Origin: CBEULR01 sp965544035
GTDB lineage: Bacteria > Bacillota > Desulfotomaculia > Desulfotomaculales > Desulforudaceae
Reading direction: 5' to 3'
Length of the DNA: 64,000 nt
Assembly (NCBI GenBank): GCA_965544035.1
Contig: CBEULR010000002.1
Span: forward strand, 62,001 to 126,000
In this document: positions 8,338 to 17,279 of the stretch, piece by piece
Numbering within the stretch: the stretch's first letter is position 1
Layout: each line of letters starts with the position of its first letter
Program-made: the position numbers and the translations under genes
The notes under the pieces: model-generated
Databases searched by the model: none
Seen by the model: only the letters and a program-made list of their open reading frames with translations
Told to the model about the DNA's origin: nothing

Positions 8338-8822
8338 TACGGACACAACCCCCTTGCCAAACCCTTCAGGTTACACTGCCCCTTCCTGGCTTCCCATGGG
8401 TCTTTGGTTCGGTGCTGATACTCCAAAACAGTAGACGACGTGCTTTTCGTAGTTATCGTTGAGTCCTTCACACTTCCCCCAAGCAAAGCTGAAAACCCCG
8501 GGGCCACCAGCTTGGTTTCGTAGGTCGCCTCAACCTGAACCAATGAATCGCCTCGGCGGGGCTCAATCGCCCGGACGCTTCCCTGCCCCATAAATCCAAC
8601 GTCATCAAGTACGTTTTGGCCTACCTGTTCGCCTGCCTGAATACTACCCTTACGACCAACCGCAGCTGCCGCATCACGCGTTGCTGAATTGACCGCAATA
8701 TAGTTGTTCAGCAAAATAGCCATATTGATAATGGCTAGGACAAAGCCCACAAAAAGAGGGATAACTATCGCGCTCTCCAGAAGGGTGCTACCACGTTCGT
8801 CTTTTCGTATGGTCACAATCAT
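8337..8822 (-). CDS. TadE-like pseudopilin
   Basis: About 160 residues beginning MIVTIRKDERGSTLLESAIVI, a clear prepilin-like TadE N terminus, followed by NNYIAVNSATRDAAAAVGRKG, typical of the TadE helix region. I chose ATG 8822 because it has AGAGGTGG immediately upstream. The longer frame to 8879 would run through the terminator of the gene before it. Confidence 0.7.
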   Translation of the reverse strand: MIVTIRKDERGSTLLESAIVIPLFVGFVLAIINMAILLNNYIAVNSATRDAAAAVGRKGSIQAGEQVGQNVLDDVGFMGQGSVRAIEPRRGDSLVQVEATYETKLVAPGFSALLGGSVKDSTITTKSTSSTVLEYQHRTKDPWEARKGQCNLKGLARGLCP

Positions 8823-8851
8823 CGCCACCTCTATCTCTCCGAAATAAAACA

Positions 8852-8873
8852 GGGCCGGGTTTAATCCCGACCC
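8852..8873 (-). terminator. Rho-independent terminator
   Basis: An 8-bp stem (8852-8859 with 8866-8873, one G-T pair) is followed on the minus strand by TGTTTTATTT. It ends the transcript of the secreted-protein genes (8889-11233) and separates them from the pseudopilin genes. Confidence 0.7.
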
Positions 8874-8888
8874 CGACAAACCTACAGT

Positions 8889-10226
8889 TTATTTCCCACC
8901 AGTAAGACCGGTGCCCATATCCCCTTCCTCATTCGGCGGCACGAATTTCTGTGCCACAGAAACAGATACCGCCGCCTTGTTGTTCGCCGGGTTGCAGTCT
9001 TCGATCCCCACCGGCCAGGCTTCTGCGCTGTAGGAAATGCTTCCCGCCCTATCATGGTGTACAACGTCATTGATAGTCTTGCTTTGGCCCTGACTCAAAG
9101 TGAATTCTCGCCAGGAACCATGCCCGAACTTGAACCGGACATTGACCGGGCTGTCGGGGCCATTCTTGGCCCGGGTGACGGTGGCCACCAGTTGGGTGTT
9201 GTCCCCCACAACCCTTTCAACACCCTGGGCGCTGCTGAGCTTGACGGATATGTCGGTGCAAGGCTGCTTTACGGAAACGGTGACCGATACCTTGTTGTCA
9301 TCCTTCGTTGTTTCCGGGAATAGGTCGGGTAGCGGCGCGACGTTGATCACACCGGTGAGGGTGGCCGTCTGTCCGGCCCCCGGCGCGGTCCAGGTGAAGT
9401 TGTATGTTTTCTTCTCTCCGGGTTCAAAATTTGCCGTTGTAACCACGTTTCCGGCATTGTCTTTCATAACCGCCTGGTACTGACCGTTGAACGTGCCCAC
9501 GGGGACACCCTGCACGGGTTCAGGGCCGAAATACTTGAAACTGACCAAACCGTTATACTTCTCGCCCGGTTCGGCCTCACCGTGTACGCCGGGGTCAATC
9601 TCGGACGCAATACAGTTCACCGGGCCTTGGGGGATGCCGTACCACTGTATATGCACCGGCAGGCACCACAGCCAGCCCTCCCGGAAGTCGGCGTAAGCCT
9701 TGTCGTCCTCCAGCTTAAAACCCAGTTGTCTCAGTTGTTCGCGGACGCTCAGGTCAACGGTATCTCTTGCTTCGCGCCCGTTTTCTGGCGGGAAAGTTGG
9801 GTCTAGTTTGAGTGACCAGGTAATGTTAACCTTGCCTGTACTGAGATCGTGGGTGTCCGTGACCGTCAGGTTGTCGGGAGTATATTTCAGAATTTCTTGG
9901 ACATATTTGCTATAGCTCGCGATACGCTGCCACCCGCCGGCTTTTTCAAAAGTGTCAGGATCGAAACTGTACCCGGTTTTCACAACGATCCGGGTGAGTT
10001 TGACGTTCTCTAATTTTTCTGCCGGGATGGAATACTCGTGCGGTTTGGTTTGCTGAAGGGAACCCGGCGGCCCCTTGTCCCAGGTTCCATCATCCCTCAG
10101 CCAGGTTGCATAGCTGCCCGTTCCGAATTGCTCGTGAATCAGCTGCTCCTGCGGCTCGAATGCGATAGCCGTCCCCGTAAAGAGGACGGCTATCACGAGA
10201 GCAATGAGCATTGCTAATTTACGCAT
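8889..10226 (-). CDS. Large secreted protein with CARDB/Ig-like repeats
   Basis: About 445 residues with a signal peptide (KLAMLIALVIAVLFTGTAIAF). The C-terminal 250 residues contain two beta-rich, CARDB-like adhesion modules (VQGVPVGTFNGQYQAV...FTWTAPGAG; DISVKLSSAQGVERVVGDNT...NPANNKAAVSV). The N-terminal half is unassigned. ATG 10226 has GGGGG nine bases upstream; the TTG six bases earlier is too close. Translation is coupled to the copper amine oxidase-like protein gene, which it overlaps. It probably forms a surface stalk or pilus-associated adhesin. Confidence 0.65.
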   Translation of the reverse strand: MRKLAMLIALVIAVLFTGTAIAFEPQEQLIHEQFGTGSYATWLRDDGTWDKGPPGSLQQTKPHEYSIPAEKLENVKLTRIVVKTGYSFDPDTFEKAGGWQRIASYSKYVQEILKYTPDNLTVTDTHDLSTGKVNITWSLKLDPTFPPENGREARDTVDLSVREQLRQLGFKLEDDKAYADFREGWLWCLPVHIQWYGIPQGPVNCIASEIDPGVHGEAEPGEKYNGLVSFKYFGPEPVQGVPVGTFNGQYQAVMKDNAGNVVTTANFEPGEKKTYNFTWTAPGAGQTATLTGVINVAPLPDLFPETTKDDNKVSVTVSVKQPCTDISVKLSSAQGVERVVGDNTQLVATVTRAKNGPDSPVNVRFKFGHGSWREFTLSQGQSKTINDVVHHDRAGSISYSAEAWPVGIEDCNPANNKAAVSVSVAQKFVPPNEEGDMGTGLTGGK

Positions 10227-10228
10227 AC

Positions 10229-11233
10229 TCAATTACCCCCTTCATAAAGCGGGTTTTCGATACCCAGGAATGTTTCGTTGCAGCTATAAAGGATGTGGCT
10301 CACCTTCGTAATATCGCAGGTTGGCCAACCGGCACGGTTGTCGGAACTCGGAAGTACCACGGTATAACCGTACTCCCATTTCTGATCATCTGCTTCTGGC
10401 GGCCCGGACGAACTGCGTGACCGGAAAATATCCGGGGCTTCGTATAGCGCAATACTTCCACAACCGCCCTTCTGGGTAATGTAAACCCGATCCTTGGTTA
10501 CACGCATCCCGTAGGTTTCAATGTGGCCAATTTTATATACATTGCTGTTAAATTCGTCATAGCTCAACCACGTAATCTTACTCCCCGGCCACACATACTT
10601 CTGCAGCGGCTGCGGCAACGGCTCTCCCTTGCCGGTCATGTCAATTGGCTTACCTTCCGGCTGTGCCGGCTTCTCCGGCTGCTTGTTCAAGTGTTTCAGC
10701 ACATCGCTGATGTCCGGCTTCTCGGTTCCCCTCGGCCAGCAGATGACGACCTGGTTCTTTGCGTCCCAGTCCACTTCGTACCCTAGAGCCTCGGCCACCC
10801 ACCGGGCCGGGAGGAAAGTCCTACCTTCTCTCAGAAGCGGCGAAGTGTCGATAGCCTTGGTCTTTCCGTCAGACGTGATCTCCTTCTTACCCACGCTAAG
10901 CTCAACCACCGGGAAACCGGGTTCCGACAGGGTGACGGTGGGACTTTCCCATCCGATGAATTCATCGGTTACGCCAAGGGCGTTGGACAAGTACCGGATC
11001 GGTACGAAGGTGCGACCGTTCTCGATGAACGGGGCCACGTCCATCCTAATGCCCGGGGTTTGGTTGTTGACGAAGTACTCCTTGACGCCCAGGGCGAAGA
11101 CGACGCTTTTCGTTAGCTGCTTGTCCTGGTCATACACGTCAACTTTCGTATCCGCAAAAGCTGCCGGTAGACTTACCACAAACAATAAGATTAGGGCCAG
11201 GATTACGGCCTTGAGAATGCTGTTGGTCTTCAT
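10229..11233 (-). CDS. Secreted protein with copper amine oxidase N-terminal-like repeats
   Basis: A signal peptide (ILKAVILALILLFVVSLPAAFA) is followed by two repeats of the Cu_amine_oxidN1 type: ENGRTFVPIRYLSNALG and REGRTFLPARWVAEALGYEVDWD. In Clostridia these modules are common stalk domains of cell-surface proteins and imply no oxidase activity. The C-terminal 150 residues are unassigned. ATG 11233 has AGGAGG upstream. It is the first gene of the left Tad region on the minus strand. Confidence 0.75.
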   Translation of the reverse strand: MKTNSILKAVILALILLFVVSLPAAFADTKVDVYDQDKQLTKSVVFALGVKEYFVNNQTPGIRMDVAPFIENGRTFVPIRYLSNALGVTDEFIGWESPTVTLSEPGFPVVELSVGKKEITSDGKTKAIDTSPLLREGRTFLPARWVAEALGYEVDWDAKNQVVICWPRGTEKPDISDVLKHLNKQPEKPAQPEGKPIDMTGKGEPLPQPLQKYVWPGSKITWLSYDEFNSNVYKIGHIETYGMRVTKDRVYITQKGGCGSIALYEAPDIFRSRSSSGPPEADDQKWEYGYTVVLPSSDNRAGWPTCDITKVSHILYSCNETFLGIENPLYEGGN

Positions 11234-11544
11234 AAAGGTTAACCTCCTCTAGTCGTGATTACTTCCACATTTGTCCTCTTTCTTAGACACATTCTTCCAT
11301 GTTAAGGTTCCAAGTACCACCCCCCTGAAAACGTGTACATTTCAAACAACCACTTGTGCGTCAGAGAGTAGCTTTTGCGGCAACGCCTGACTTGAAGAGC
11401 CGGGCATTTCTGCTTCAGTCGTCCAGATCACAAAAGTAAAGTTGTTTTTCGGATGCGGATTTAGCTTATCGATGGAAATGACGCCCGGTACAAAACCACC
11501 TCCCGTAAACACAAAAGCCGTGGCTTGTTTAGCTACGGTTGTCT

Positions 11545-11664
11545 TCAGGCTGGTTTGCCAGGCAGATCATCATATTGCGGTGCGCAGGTGTCTTCGTCGG
11601 CGTTGCATTCGACAGCCAACCTGTGCGGGTCTCCATTCCGAATAAGACATGGTACTTCACTCAT
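11545..11664 (-). CDS. Possible small cysteine-containing protein in a gene-poor stretch
   Basis: The gap 11234-12114 holds no long gene. On the minus strand, ATG 11664 with AGGAG upstream opens a 39-residue frame (MSEVPCLIRNGDPHRLAVEC...). A second open frame of about 65 residues, offset by one frame, follows from the stop down to 11342 but has no usual start codon. Together they could be one frameshifted gene of about 105 residues. I recognise no family. The call rests only on the ribosome site and plausible composition. Confidence 0.3.
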   Translation of the reverse strand: MSEVPCLIRNGDPHRLAVECNADEDTCAPQYDDLPGKPA

Positions 11665-12114
11665 GCCAAGCTCCTGCAAAACCTGTGGCCTGTGATTTTA
11701 GTCGTCTACACTAACGTTGCCATCGTTGTGCACGGGTATTTCGGACAGGACATTTTCGGCGATACTCTACAATCGGTCGACTGTTTTCCTTCAGACAATG
11801 AGTCTAGTACTGTCGAAGGTAGCACCCGAGCTAGACCAACCTTTGTATAACCGATCTACCCCCGTGATCGGAGTTTCAAGAACACACTCCCATTGATGGA
11901 TTACATCGAGGCGTGCATAGCAGTTGCTGTCTAAGCTTGACTGATTATGGACTATTGGGTATATTATCCACAAAACCTACTAGTTCTGTTCACTACTGCG
12001 ATACAGCAATCGCTTGCCGTTGAAGTAATGAGCTTGTTATGCAAAGTGAAGTACCGAGGCAAAGAACACAACGCTAAGGTATTCATTAGTCTAGTCTTTT
12101 TCCCCAGGTTGTAG

Positions 12115-12948
12115 GTGAGATTTTTGGCGACAGCACCACTGTCGGACACGATAATCATTGCCCTTGCTCGTCTCGTAGATGACTCACAGGAAGACGCCTG
12201 GCGTGAGCCTAGTCATTCCGACCTTGATTTCCAAATCAACCGTGCTGGGCTATCAAAAGCAGATCCTCGAACATTGGGGCAACCGGTCGGCAAGGCAAAA
12301 CGAGTTCGGGCTGTTCTTAGCTGGGCTTTAGACAACGATCCCAATGCAGGAGAAAAGCTGGTAGAATTTCTTCTGGCGACCATCCGAGGATATGGTGGAT
12401 TTCGCAAAGATTCACCAAATTATGCGGGAGATGACGCTATAAAAAATGCCGCTGAAGCATTCCGCGACATGGGTTTCCACTTGTCAAGTGATGGCTGCGT
12501 TCAGCCACTAGTTCTGGAAAACCTTAAGCAAGATGAGTTATCCGCTGCTCTTCAAGCCTATGTTCAACGAGCCAGGAGGGGAGCATTGGACGCCGCACTT
12601 TTAGCTGGTACCGGTAAAGACTTGCTTGAAGCGGTAGCCAAACACGTGCTTGACCTAAAATGGGGGCAGCATCCCAAGAACAACTTTCCGACTCTTCTAG
12701 GGCAGGCCTTTGTTTCCTTAGGAATGGCTACTCCTGCAGCCAAATCAGCACAAGATGGATCTCCGCAACAACGCTATGAAAAAGCTTTGTATGAGATGGG
12801 ATGCGCCGTTAACATGTTGCGCAACAAAGAAGGCACGGGTCACGGTCGACCATTCTTACCCTCTCTGACACAAGCCGAAGCGGTGAATGCTGTACAGGCA
12901 ATGGGTGTGATTTGTGATTATATGCTTCAAAAGTTAAAGGAAGGGTAA
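12115..12948 (+). CDS. Abortive-infection-type protein (Abi C-terminal domain)
   Basis: A 277-residue soluble protein from GTG 12115. The C-terminal half has the Abi_C-type pattern: a helical region, then LRNKEGTGHGRPFLPSLTQAEAVNAVQAMG. The RNKxGTGHGR motif is characteristic of that domain. Such proteins occur as single-gene or toxin-like phage-defence factors. The N-terminal half is unassigned. It stands alone, just before restriction-system remnants and a complete restriction operon, which supports a defence role. Its mechanism is not known. Confidence 0.65.
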   Translation: MRFLATAPLSDTIIIALARLVDDSQEDAWREPSHSDLDFQINRAGLSKADPRTLGQPVGKAKRVRAVLSWALDNDPNAGEKLVEFLLATIRGYGGFRKDSPNYAGDDAIKNAAEAFRDMGFHLSSDGCVQPLVLENLKQDELSAALQAYVQRARRGALDAALLAGTGKDLLEAVAKHVLDLKWGQHPKNNFPTLLGQAFVSLGMATPAAKSAQDGSPQQRYEKALYEMGCAVNMLRNKEGTGHGRPFLPSLTQAEAVNAVQAMGVICDYMLQKLKEG

Positions 12949-12997
12949 TTCAATTTAGGACGTAGATTTTCGCGCCAGGACTTTATGAAAATTTTAG

Positions 12998-13171
12998 CTA
13001 GGGCTCATCAAAAAGCGTAAAGCTAGGCGATTGCTGGTTAGAGTACCCATTTACAGTATTCAATAGGCCTAGTTTACGCAAAACTGGTTCAAAACGAGGG
13101 GAATAATATTCTGCATCCATACGTTTGGTATGGCTTAAAGATGAAAAATGTACTAATTTATATACCGCCAT
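12998..13171 (-). pseudogene. Type I restriction specificity subunit, N-terminal fragment
   Basis: A 57-residue frame begins at ATG 13171 directly behind GGAGGAG. Its segment SSLSHTKRMDAEYYSPRFEPVLRKL is the common N-terminal motif of HsdS-type target recognition domains. Full HsdS proteins have about 350-450 residues; this one stops early and no continuation is visible. I read it as a decayed specificity gene. Confidence 0.5.
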
Positions 13172-13173
13172 TT

Positions 13174-13392
13174 TTACTCCTCCGTCCAAAAATCAAACAG
13201 CGATTGCGCCATGAAAACCCGATAATCTTCATTATTTAGGAATCGCTTAAATTTAGATTCACTGCCTTTCATTATAGTAATCAACTTGGTTGAGTAAACC
13301 GGACAGTTGTAAATCGTTAACACAGTAAGGACGGCTGGATGAAGCCGTTTTTTCATGTTATCTGGAATAGGGAACCCCACGTAAGGAATCAT
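13174..13392 (-). CDS. Small protein before the HsdS fragment
   Basis: A 72-residue frame ending three bases before the ATG of the HsdS-like fragment, whose ribosome site lies inside its last codons. This is an operon-like arrangement. The sequence (KRFLNNEDYRVFMAQSLFDFW) matches no family I recognise. It may be a remnant or an accessory protein of the same lost restriction locus. Confidence 0.4.
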   Translation of the reverse strand: MIPYVGFPIPDNMKKRLHPAVLTVLTIYNCPVYSTKLITIMKGSESKFKRFLNNEDYRVFMAQSLFDFWTEE

Positions 13393-13545
13393 ACCATCAT
13401 AACCATTAGGGAAAAATTACACAAATGTATTGACGGCAGACAAGCCGTTATGATAGGCTAGCTTTGAATAGGTTTAGCAAGATATGGAGCGTTTAGTAAA
13501 CTATGACCAAGATTTCTGCATTAAAAAGGAAGGGTGGTGTATTGC

Positions 13546-13776
13546 TTGACTGTGAAATCTGATTTTGTACCCCTAAGTAAGGCTGTAGAAATACTCGGCG
13601 TTTCACAAAGTACCCTTTACAGGTATGAGAAAGCAGGATTAATAAAAGCATATCGTACCGCAGGCGGACATCGCCGCTTCTCAGTAGACGAGCTATCTCT
13701 TTTTTTGGAAAAAATGAGAAACGGCGATTTTTCTAATTTTACTACACAAAAAGTAAGAAAGGGGGCAAGTCTGTGA
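13546..13776 (+). CDS. MerR/excisionase-type HTH protein of a restriction operon
   Basis: A 76-residue protein consisting of one helix-turn-helix (FVPLSKAVEILGVSQSTLYRYEKAGLIKAYRTAGGHRRFSVDEL, quoted in part), the MerR/BldC/excisionase fold. I chose TTG 13546 with GGTGG upstream. The GTG at 13534 overlaps that ribosome site, and the second copy (48587-48820) supports the same start. The stop overlaps the methyltransferase start by 4 bases. The almost identical second copy also precedes a C5 methyltransferase, so it probably acts as the controller of these modification genes. Confidence 0.7.
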   Translation: MTVKSDFVPLSKAVEILGVSQSTLYRYEKAGLIKAYRTAGGHRRFSVDELSLFLEKMRNGDFSNFTTQKVRKGASL

Positions 13777-14999
13777 GCAATCAAAAACCAAAAGTCGCCG
13801 CCCTCTTTGCAGGAGCAGGAGGTTTAAGTCTTGGCTTTAAAATGGCTGGATTTGATGTAGTGGTAGCGACAGATTTTGATAAAGCAGTTGAAATTACATA
13901 TTCATATAATAATCCAAACACAAAGTTTATTAGGGCAGATATACGGAAACTACACGCTGAGGACCTATTATCTCCTGCTGGTATTAAACCTGGAGAAATT
14001 GACCTTTTAATTGGTGGCCCTCCATGTCAGGGTTTCTCATTAGCAAATCAGCAGAGCAGATTTTTAGATAATCCTAATAACCGGTTGTTCAGAGATTTTA
14101 TTAGAATTGTCAAGGAAATGCGGCCCCGATGGTTCTTGATGGAAAACGTTGTTGGACTGCTCAGAATGAAAAAAGGTGAAATTCGAGATGAAATTGTTGA
14201 AGCCTTCGAAAAGCTTGGCTATACTACAGTAACTCAAGTGTTAAGAGCGGTTGACTACGGTGTGCCGCAAATAAGAGAGCGGATATTTTTTGTTGGGAAT
14301 TGTGAAGGTAAAACTTTTGTCTATCCAGAAGCAACGCATTTTGAATTAAACCCATATCAAGCCGCAGTATCTCCACAAAAGGCTTTTATTACTGTCAAAC
14401 AGGCAATTTGGGACCTTCCTAACTTGAATAACGGCTTTGGTGCAGATGAGATGATGTATGACAGCAGTAAAACTCCTAAACCGGGAACATACGCTTTTAT
14501 GATTAGAAACGGCGCTGAAAAACTTTTTAACCATCGAGCTACCCGCAACAGCCCAGAAGTAGTTGAAAGATACAAGTATATCGGTCAAGGTGAAAATTGG
14601 TCTTCTATCCCAGAAAAGCTTATGAAGTCGTGGAGAAGTATTTCACCGGAAGAAATAGCTAAAGTATCACATTCAAGTTTATATAAAAGACTTGATGAAA
14701 ATGAGCCTTCTATCACTGTCGCTAACTTTAGAAAATCGATGTTTATTCACCCGTGGGAAGATAGAGGATTAACTGTGCGCGAAGCCGCTCGTTTGCAGTC
14801 TTTCCCGGACACTTATCGTTTTTTTGGCTCTCTCGGCGCACAACAGCAACAAGTAGCAAATGCTGTTCCGCCTCTACTTGCTAAAGCTGTGGCGGAGCAG
14901 ATTATGAAAGCAATGAATGCCAGCACTGGAAAACAGTCAAAGAAGTTAAAGCCAATTGAAGAACCAGTCAATTTCCTGCCGAAAGAGGTGGTACGTTAG
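13773..14999 (+). CDS. DNA (cytosine-5)-methyltransferase
   Basis: A 408-residue C5 methyltransferase. Motif I is VAALFAGAGGLSLGF at the N terminus. Motif IV GGPPCQGFS (residues 81-89) holds the catalytic Cys85. Motif VI is MENVVG, motif VIII QIRERIFFVG, and the C-terminal motif is REAARLQSFPD, then QVANAVPP. It starts with GTG 13773 behind GGGGGC, overlapping the HTH gene, and its stop overlaps the restriction enzyme start. It should protect the recognition site cut by the next gene's product. Base composition is AT-richer than the Tad genes, suggesting transfer. Confidence 0.9.
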   Translation: MSNQKPKVAALFAGAGGLSLGFKMAGFDVVVATDFDKAVEITYSYNNPNTKFIRADIRKLHAEDLLSPAGIKPGEIDLLIGGPPCQGFSLANQQSRFLDNPNNRLFRDFIRIVKEMRPRWFLMENVVGLLRMKKGEIRDEIVEAFEKLGYTTVTQVLRAVDYGVPQIRERIFFVGNCEGKTFVYPEATHFELNPYQAAVSPQKAFITVKQAIWDLPNLNNGFGADEMMYDSSKTPKPGTYAFMIRNGAEKLFNHRATRNSPEVVERYKYIGQGENWSSIPEKLMKSWRSISPEEIAKVSHSSLYKRLDENEPSITVANFRKSMFIHPWEDRGLTVREAARLQSFPDTYRFFGSLGAQQQQVANAVPPLLAKAVAEQIMKAMNASTGKQSKKLKPIEEPVNFLPKEVVR

Positions 15000-16597
15000 T
15001 GATAAATCATTGGTTTGTTACACGACCTAAACGCCGCTTGGTTCTTCTTGTAGATGCTTTAAAAGCTTTCATGGCGGTTGCACAAGGTGAAGTGTGGAGA
15101 GGGAACAGGGCACTTCATCTTCTTTATGAGGATGCTTTAGAAACTGCCGGAGTTAAAGCTCCCGGCGAACGTCGAGACCAAAGAGCTGGTGGCGGGCGAA
15201 CATATGCAGCTTGGCTGTATGCTTACGGTCTTTGGTTTGAAGATAGTGACGGTAGAGTCTGGCCTACTTTTGCTGGTCAAGATTTATTAGAAGGTCGTCA
15301 ACCGATGGATATTTTGTTATATCAGCTTTTAAACTTTCAATATCCTTCTCCATATTCCCAAAGTAAAGGAGTAAAAATACATGATAGATTCCACAGGATA
15401 TTCCCTTTTCGATTTCTTCTGAAACTATTACTGGAGCCTCGTTTAGGAGGTATTTTAAGACAAAGGGAAATCGGCCTTTACGTTATCACTCGGGCTGAAA
15501 ATGAACGCTCATATGATAGGATTGTAGAAGATATTGAGACAGACCGCACACTTGGAAGCAGTGATGCAAATATTTCAGCACTGCTTGGTGATGGCTGGCA
15601 GAGGCATTATACAAAAAGAGGAAACGTCGGTGAACTGTATGATGTGGCTAATACTTTTATATGTAATCTAGAGTTTACCGGTTTGATTGATAGAACGGAT
15701 GAACCCGGAACTATCAAGATACGAGATGGGAAAGAAGATATTGTAAGAACACTGCTCAGCAGACAGCCAACCTTTCTAAACAGTTGGGACAGGCCGGAAG
15801 TCTTCCAGAGGAAATACGGTTTAGGCCCTCATCATCTACGCGATAACCGGAGATTTGGACAGGTACGACCTATCACACGCGGTGATGCTGAAGCAAAGAA
15901 AGTTGTATGGACCTACTATGCAATTACTGCAAATGAACCACTTATTCAGTTAGATGATAGACTATATCAACGCATAAGTGAACAGACCGGGGTGCAGTTA
16001 AATAGAACTCGCGAGATAATTGAAGGATTAGGAGTTGCGCCTTCTTACGAGTGGTTTGAAGAAAGGTACATACAGCTTGCATATTCCGGCCCTGAAGGGG
16101 CAAAGGCTTTTGAAAAGGCAACAGCCGGTATATTTGGAGAAAACGGGCTTGGATTTAAGACAGAGTGGATAGGTACACGACCTAACAGCCCAGATGTTCT
16201 TGTTTTAGCGATACCTGAAAACCAAGATGGTTATTTCGGTATTCTAGATTCAAAAGCATATAAAGACTATAACCTACCAGGTGACCACCAGCGGAGGATG
16301 TTTGTTGAATACATACCACGGTACAGAACACTTAACTACTCCGGGCAGACGTTACAATTAAAGTTTTTTGGTTATATTGCCGGCGGCTTTCAAGGCGACA
16401 TGGCTTCAAAACTTCAGCGGATTGCTGATAGAAGCAATGTCTCCGGTTTTGCAATGTCGGCTAAAAACGTGGTGAAATTAGTGAGAAAGCATCGAGAAAA
16501 TCCCTTTACGCAAGAAGAACTTCTCCGAATTTTTAACTTAAATGACGAAGTCTGCGAAGCAGAATTTTCTTCCACGGGAGCGGTCTATGAAGCTTGA
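14999..16597 (+). CDS. Type II restriction endonuclease with FokI/AlwI-like cleavage domain
   Basis: A 532-residue protein from GTG 14999, one base after the methyltransferase stop. The N-terminal two thirds look like a DNA-recognition region with winged-helix-like stretches. Near residues 375-445 there is a PD-(D/E)xK core: GFKTEWIGTRPNSPD (D399), then GILDSKAYKDYNLP (D417, K419), then a conserved EYIPRY. FokI has the same order and spacing (D, about 17 residues, DxK). This suggests a type IIS-like or AlwI-family enzyme cutting outside its site. The target is unknown. It overlaps the glycosylase gene after it. Confidence 0.75.
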   Translation: MINHWFVTRPKRRLVLLVDALKAFMAVAQGEVWRGNRALHLLYEDALETAGVKAPGERRDQRAGGGRTYAAWLYAYGLWFEDSDGRVWPTFAGQDLLEGRQPMDILLYQLLNFQYPSPYSQSKGVKIHDRFHRIFPFRFLLKLLLEPRLGGILRQREIGLYVITRAENERSYDRIVEDIETDRTLGSSDANISALLGDGWQRHYTKRGNVGELYDVANTFICNLEFTGLIDRTDEPGTIKIRDGKEDIVRTLLSRQPTFLNSWDRPEVFQRKYGLGPHHLRDNRRFGQVRPITRGDAEAKKVVWTYYAITANEPLIQLDDRLYQRISEQTGVQLNRTREIIEGLGVAPSYEWFEERYIQLAYSGPEGAKAFEKATAGIFGENGLGFKTEWIGTRPNSPDVLVLAIPENQDGYFGILDSKAYKDYNLPGDHQRRMFVEYIPRYRTLNYSGQTLQLKFFGYIAGGFQGDMASKLQRIADRSNVSGFAMSAKNVVKLVRKHRENPFTQEELLRIFNLNDEVCEAEFSSTGAVYEA

Positions 16598-17279
16598 ACT
16601 TGACGTTACAGCAACAATATTCCGTTCAGACCTATTGAATAACTGGAATGATTTTAGACGGTTTTTTGCATGGAGAGAAACTGAAAATCCCTTTCATATT
16701 CTTATATCGGAGATACTTCTGCAAAAAACAAACGCTAGAACGGTGGAAAGTGTTTATAATATGGTGGTTGAAAAGTATCCAACCCCACATATGTTGTCTT
16801 TAGCAAATCCCGATGAGCTTATTTTAATACTAAAGCCGTTGGGATTAGCATATCGAGCTGAGCGCTTGATAGCTATTTCCAACACAATTGTTAATAAGTA
16901 TGAAGGTTCGGTACCAGACAGCTTAAATGAATTACTATCATTACCCGGAGTTGGGAATTATGTTGCCAGAGCAGTTGCTTGCTTTGCTTTTAATCAAGCG
17001 TATCTCCCTTGGGACACAAATATGGTAAGGATTTCTGAAAGGGTCTTTAATCTGTATAGTTCTATGAGTCGTCCACGAACGGATATTAAACTTGCGGACT
17101 ATCTTGGGAGCTTCTTATTAACAAATAATCATATCAAGGAGATTGTTTGGGCAATGCTTGATTTTGCTTCTAATATATGTACTTCAAGAAATCCAAGATG
17201 CAAAGATTGTTTTGCTTTTGAATATTGTAGTTATGGCGATAAATGTAATGCTTTACAGGGAGAATGTAATGGTTTATAA
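16587..17279 (+). CDS. HhH-GPD DNA glycosylase (Mig-like G:T mismatch glycosylase)
   Basis: About 230 residues of the endonuclease III/MutY superfamily. It has the helix-hairpin-helix LLSLPGVGNYVARAVACFA, an aspartate in the expected catalytic position (PWDTNMVRISERVF), and a C-terminal four-cysteine cluster (CTSRNPRCKDCFAFEYC, spacing 6-2-5) for a 4Fe-4S centre. ATG 16587 has GGGAG upstream and overlaps the endonuclease gene; the longer frame start lies inside that gene. In archaeal and bacterial C5-methylation systems such enzymes remove thymine formed by 5-methylcytosine deamination, the task Vsr performs elsewhere. Confidence 0.75.
   Translation: MKLELDVTATIFRSDLLNNWNDFRRFFAWRETENPFHILISEILLQKTNARTVESVYNMVVEKYPTPHMLSLANPDELILILKPLGLAYRAERLIAISNTIVNKYEGSVPDSLNELLSLPGVGNYVARAVACFAFNQAYLPWDTNMVRISERVFNLYSSMSRPRTDIKLADYLGSFLLTNNHIKEIVWAMLDFASNICTSRNPRCKDCFAFEYCSYGDKCNALQGECNGL

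Noticed and set aside
11539..11850. A 103-codon plus-strand frame in the gene-poor gap
   Set aside because: No ribosome site, no recognisable motif, and it overlaps the better-supported small minus-strand frame at 11545-11664.
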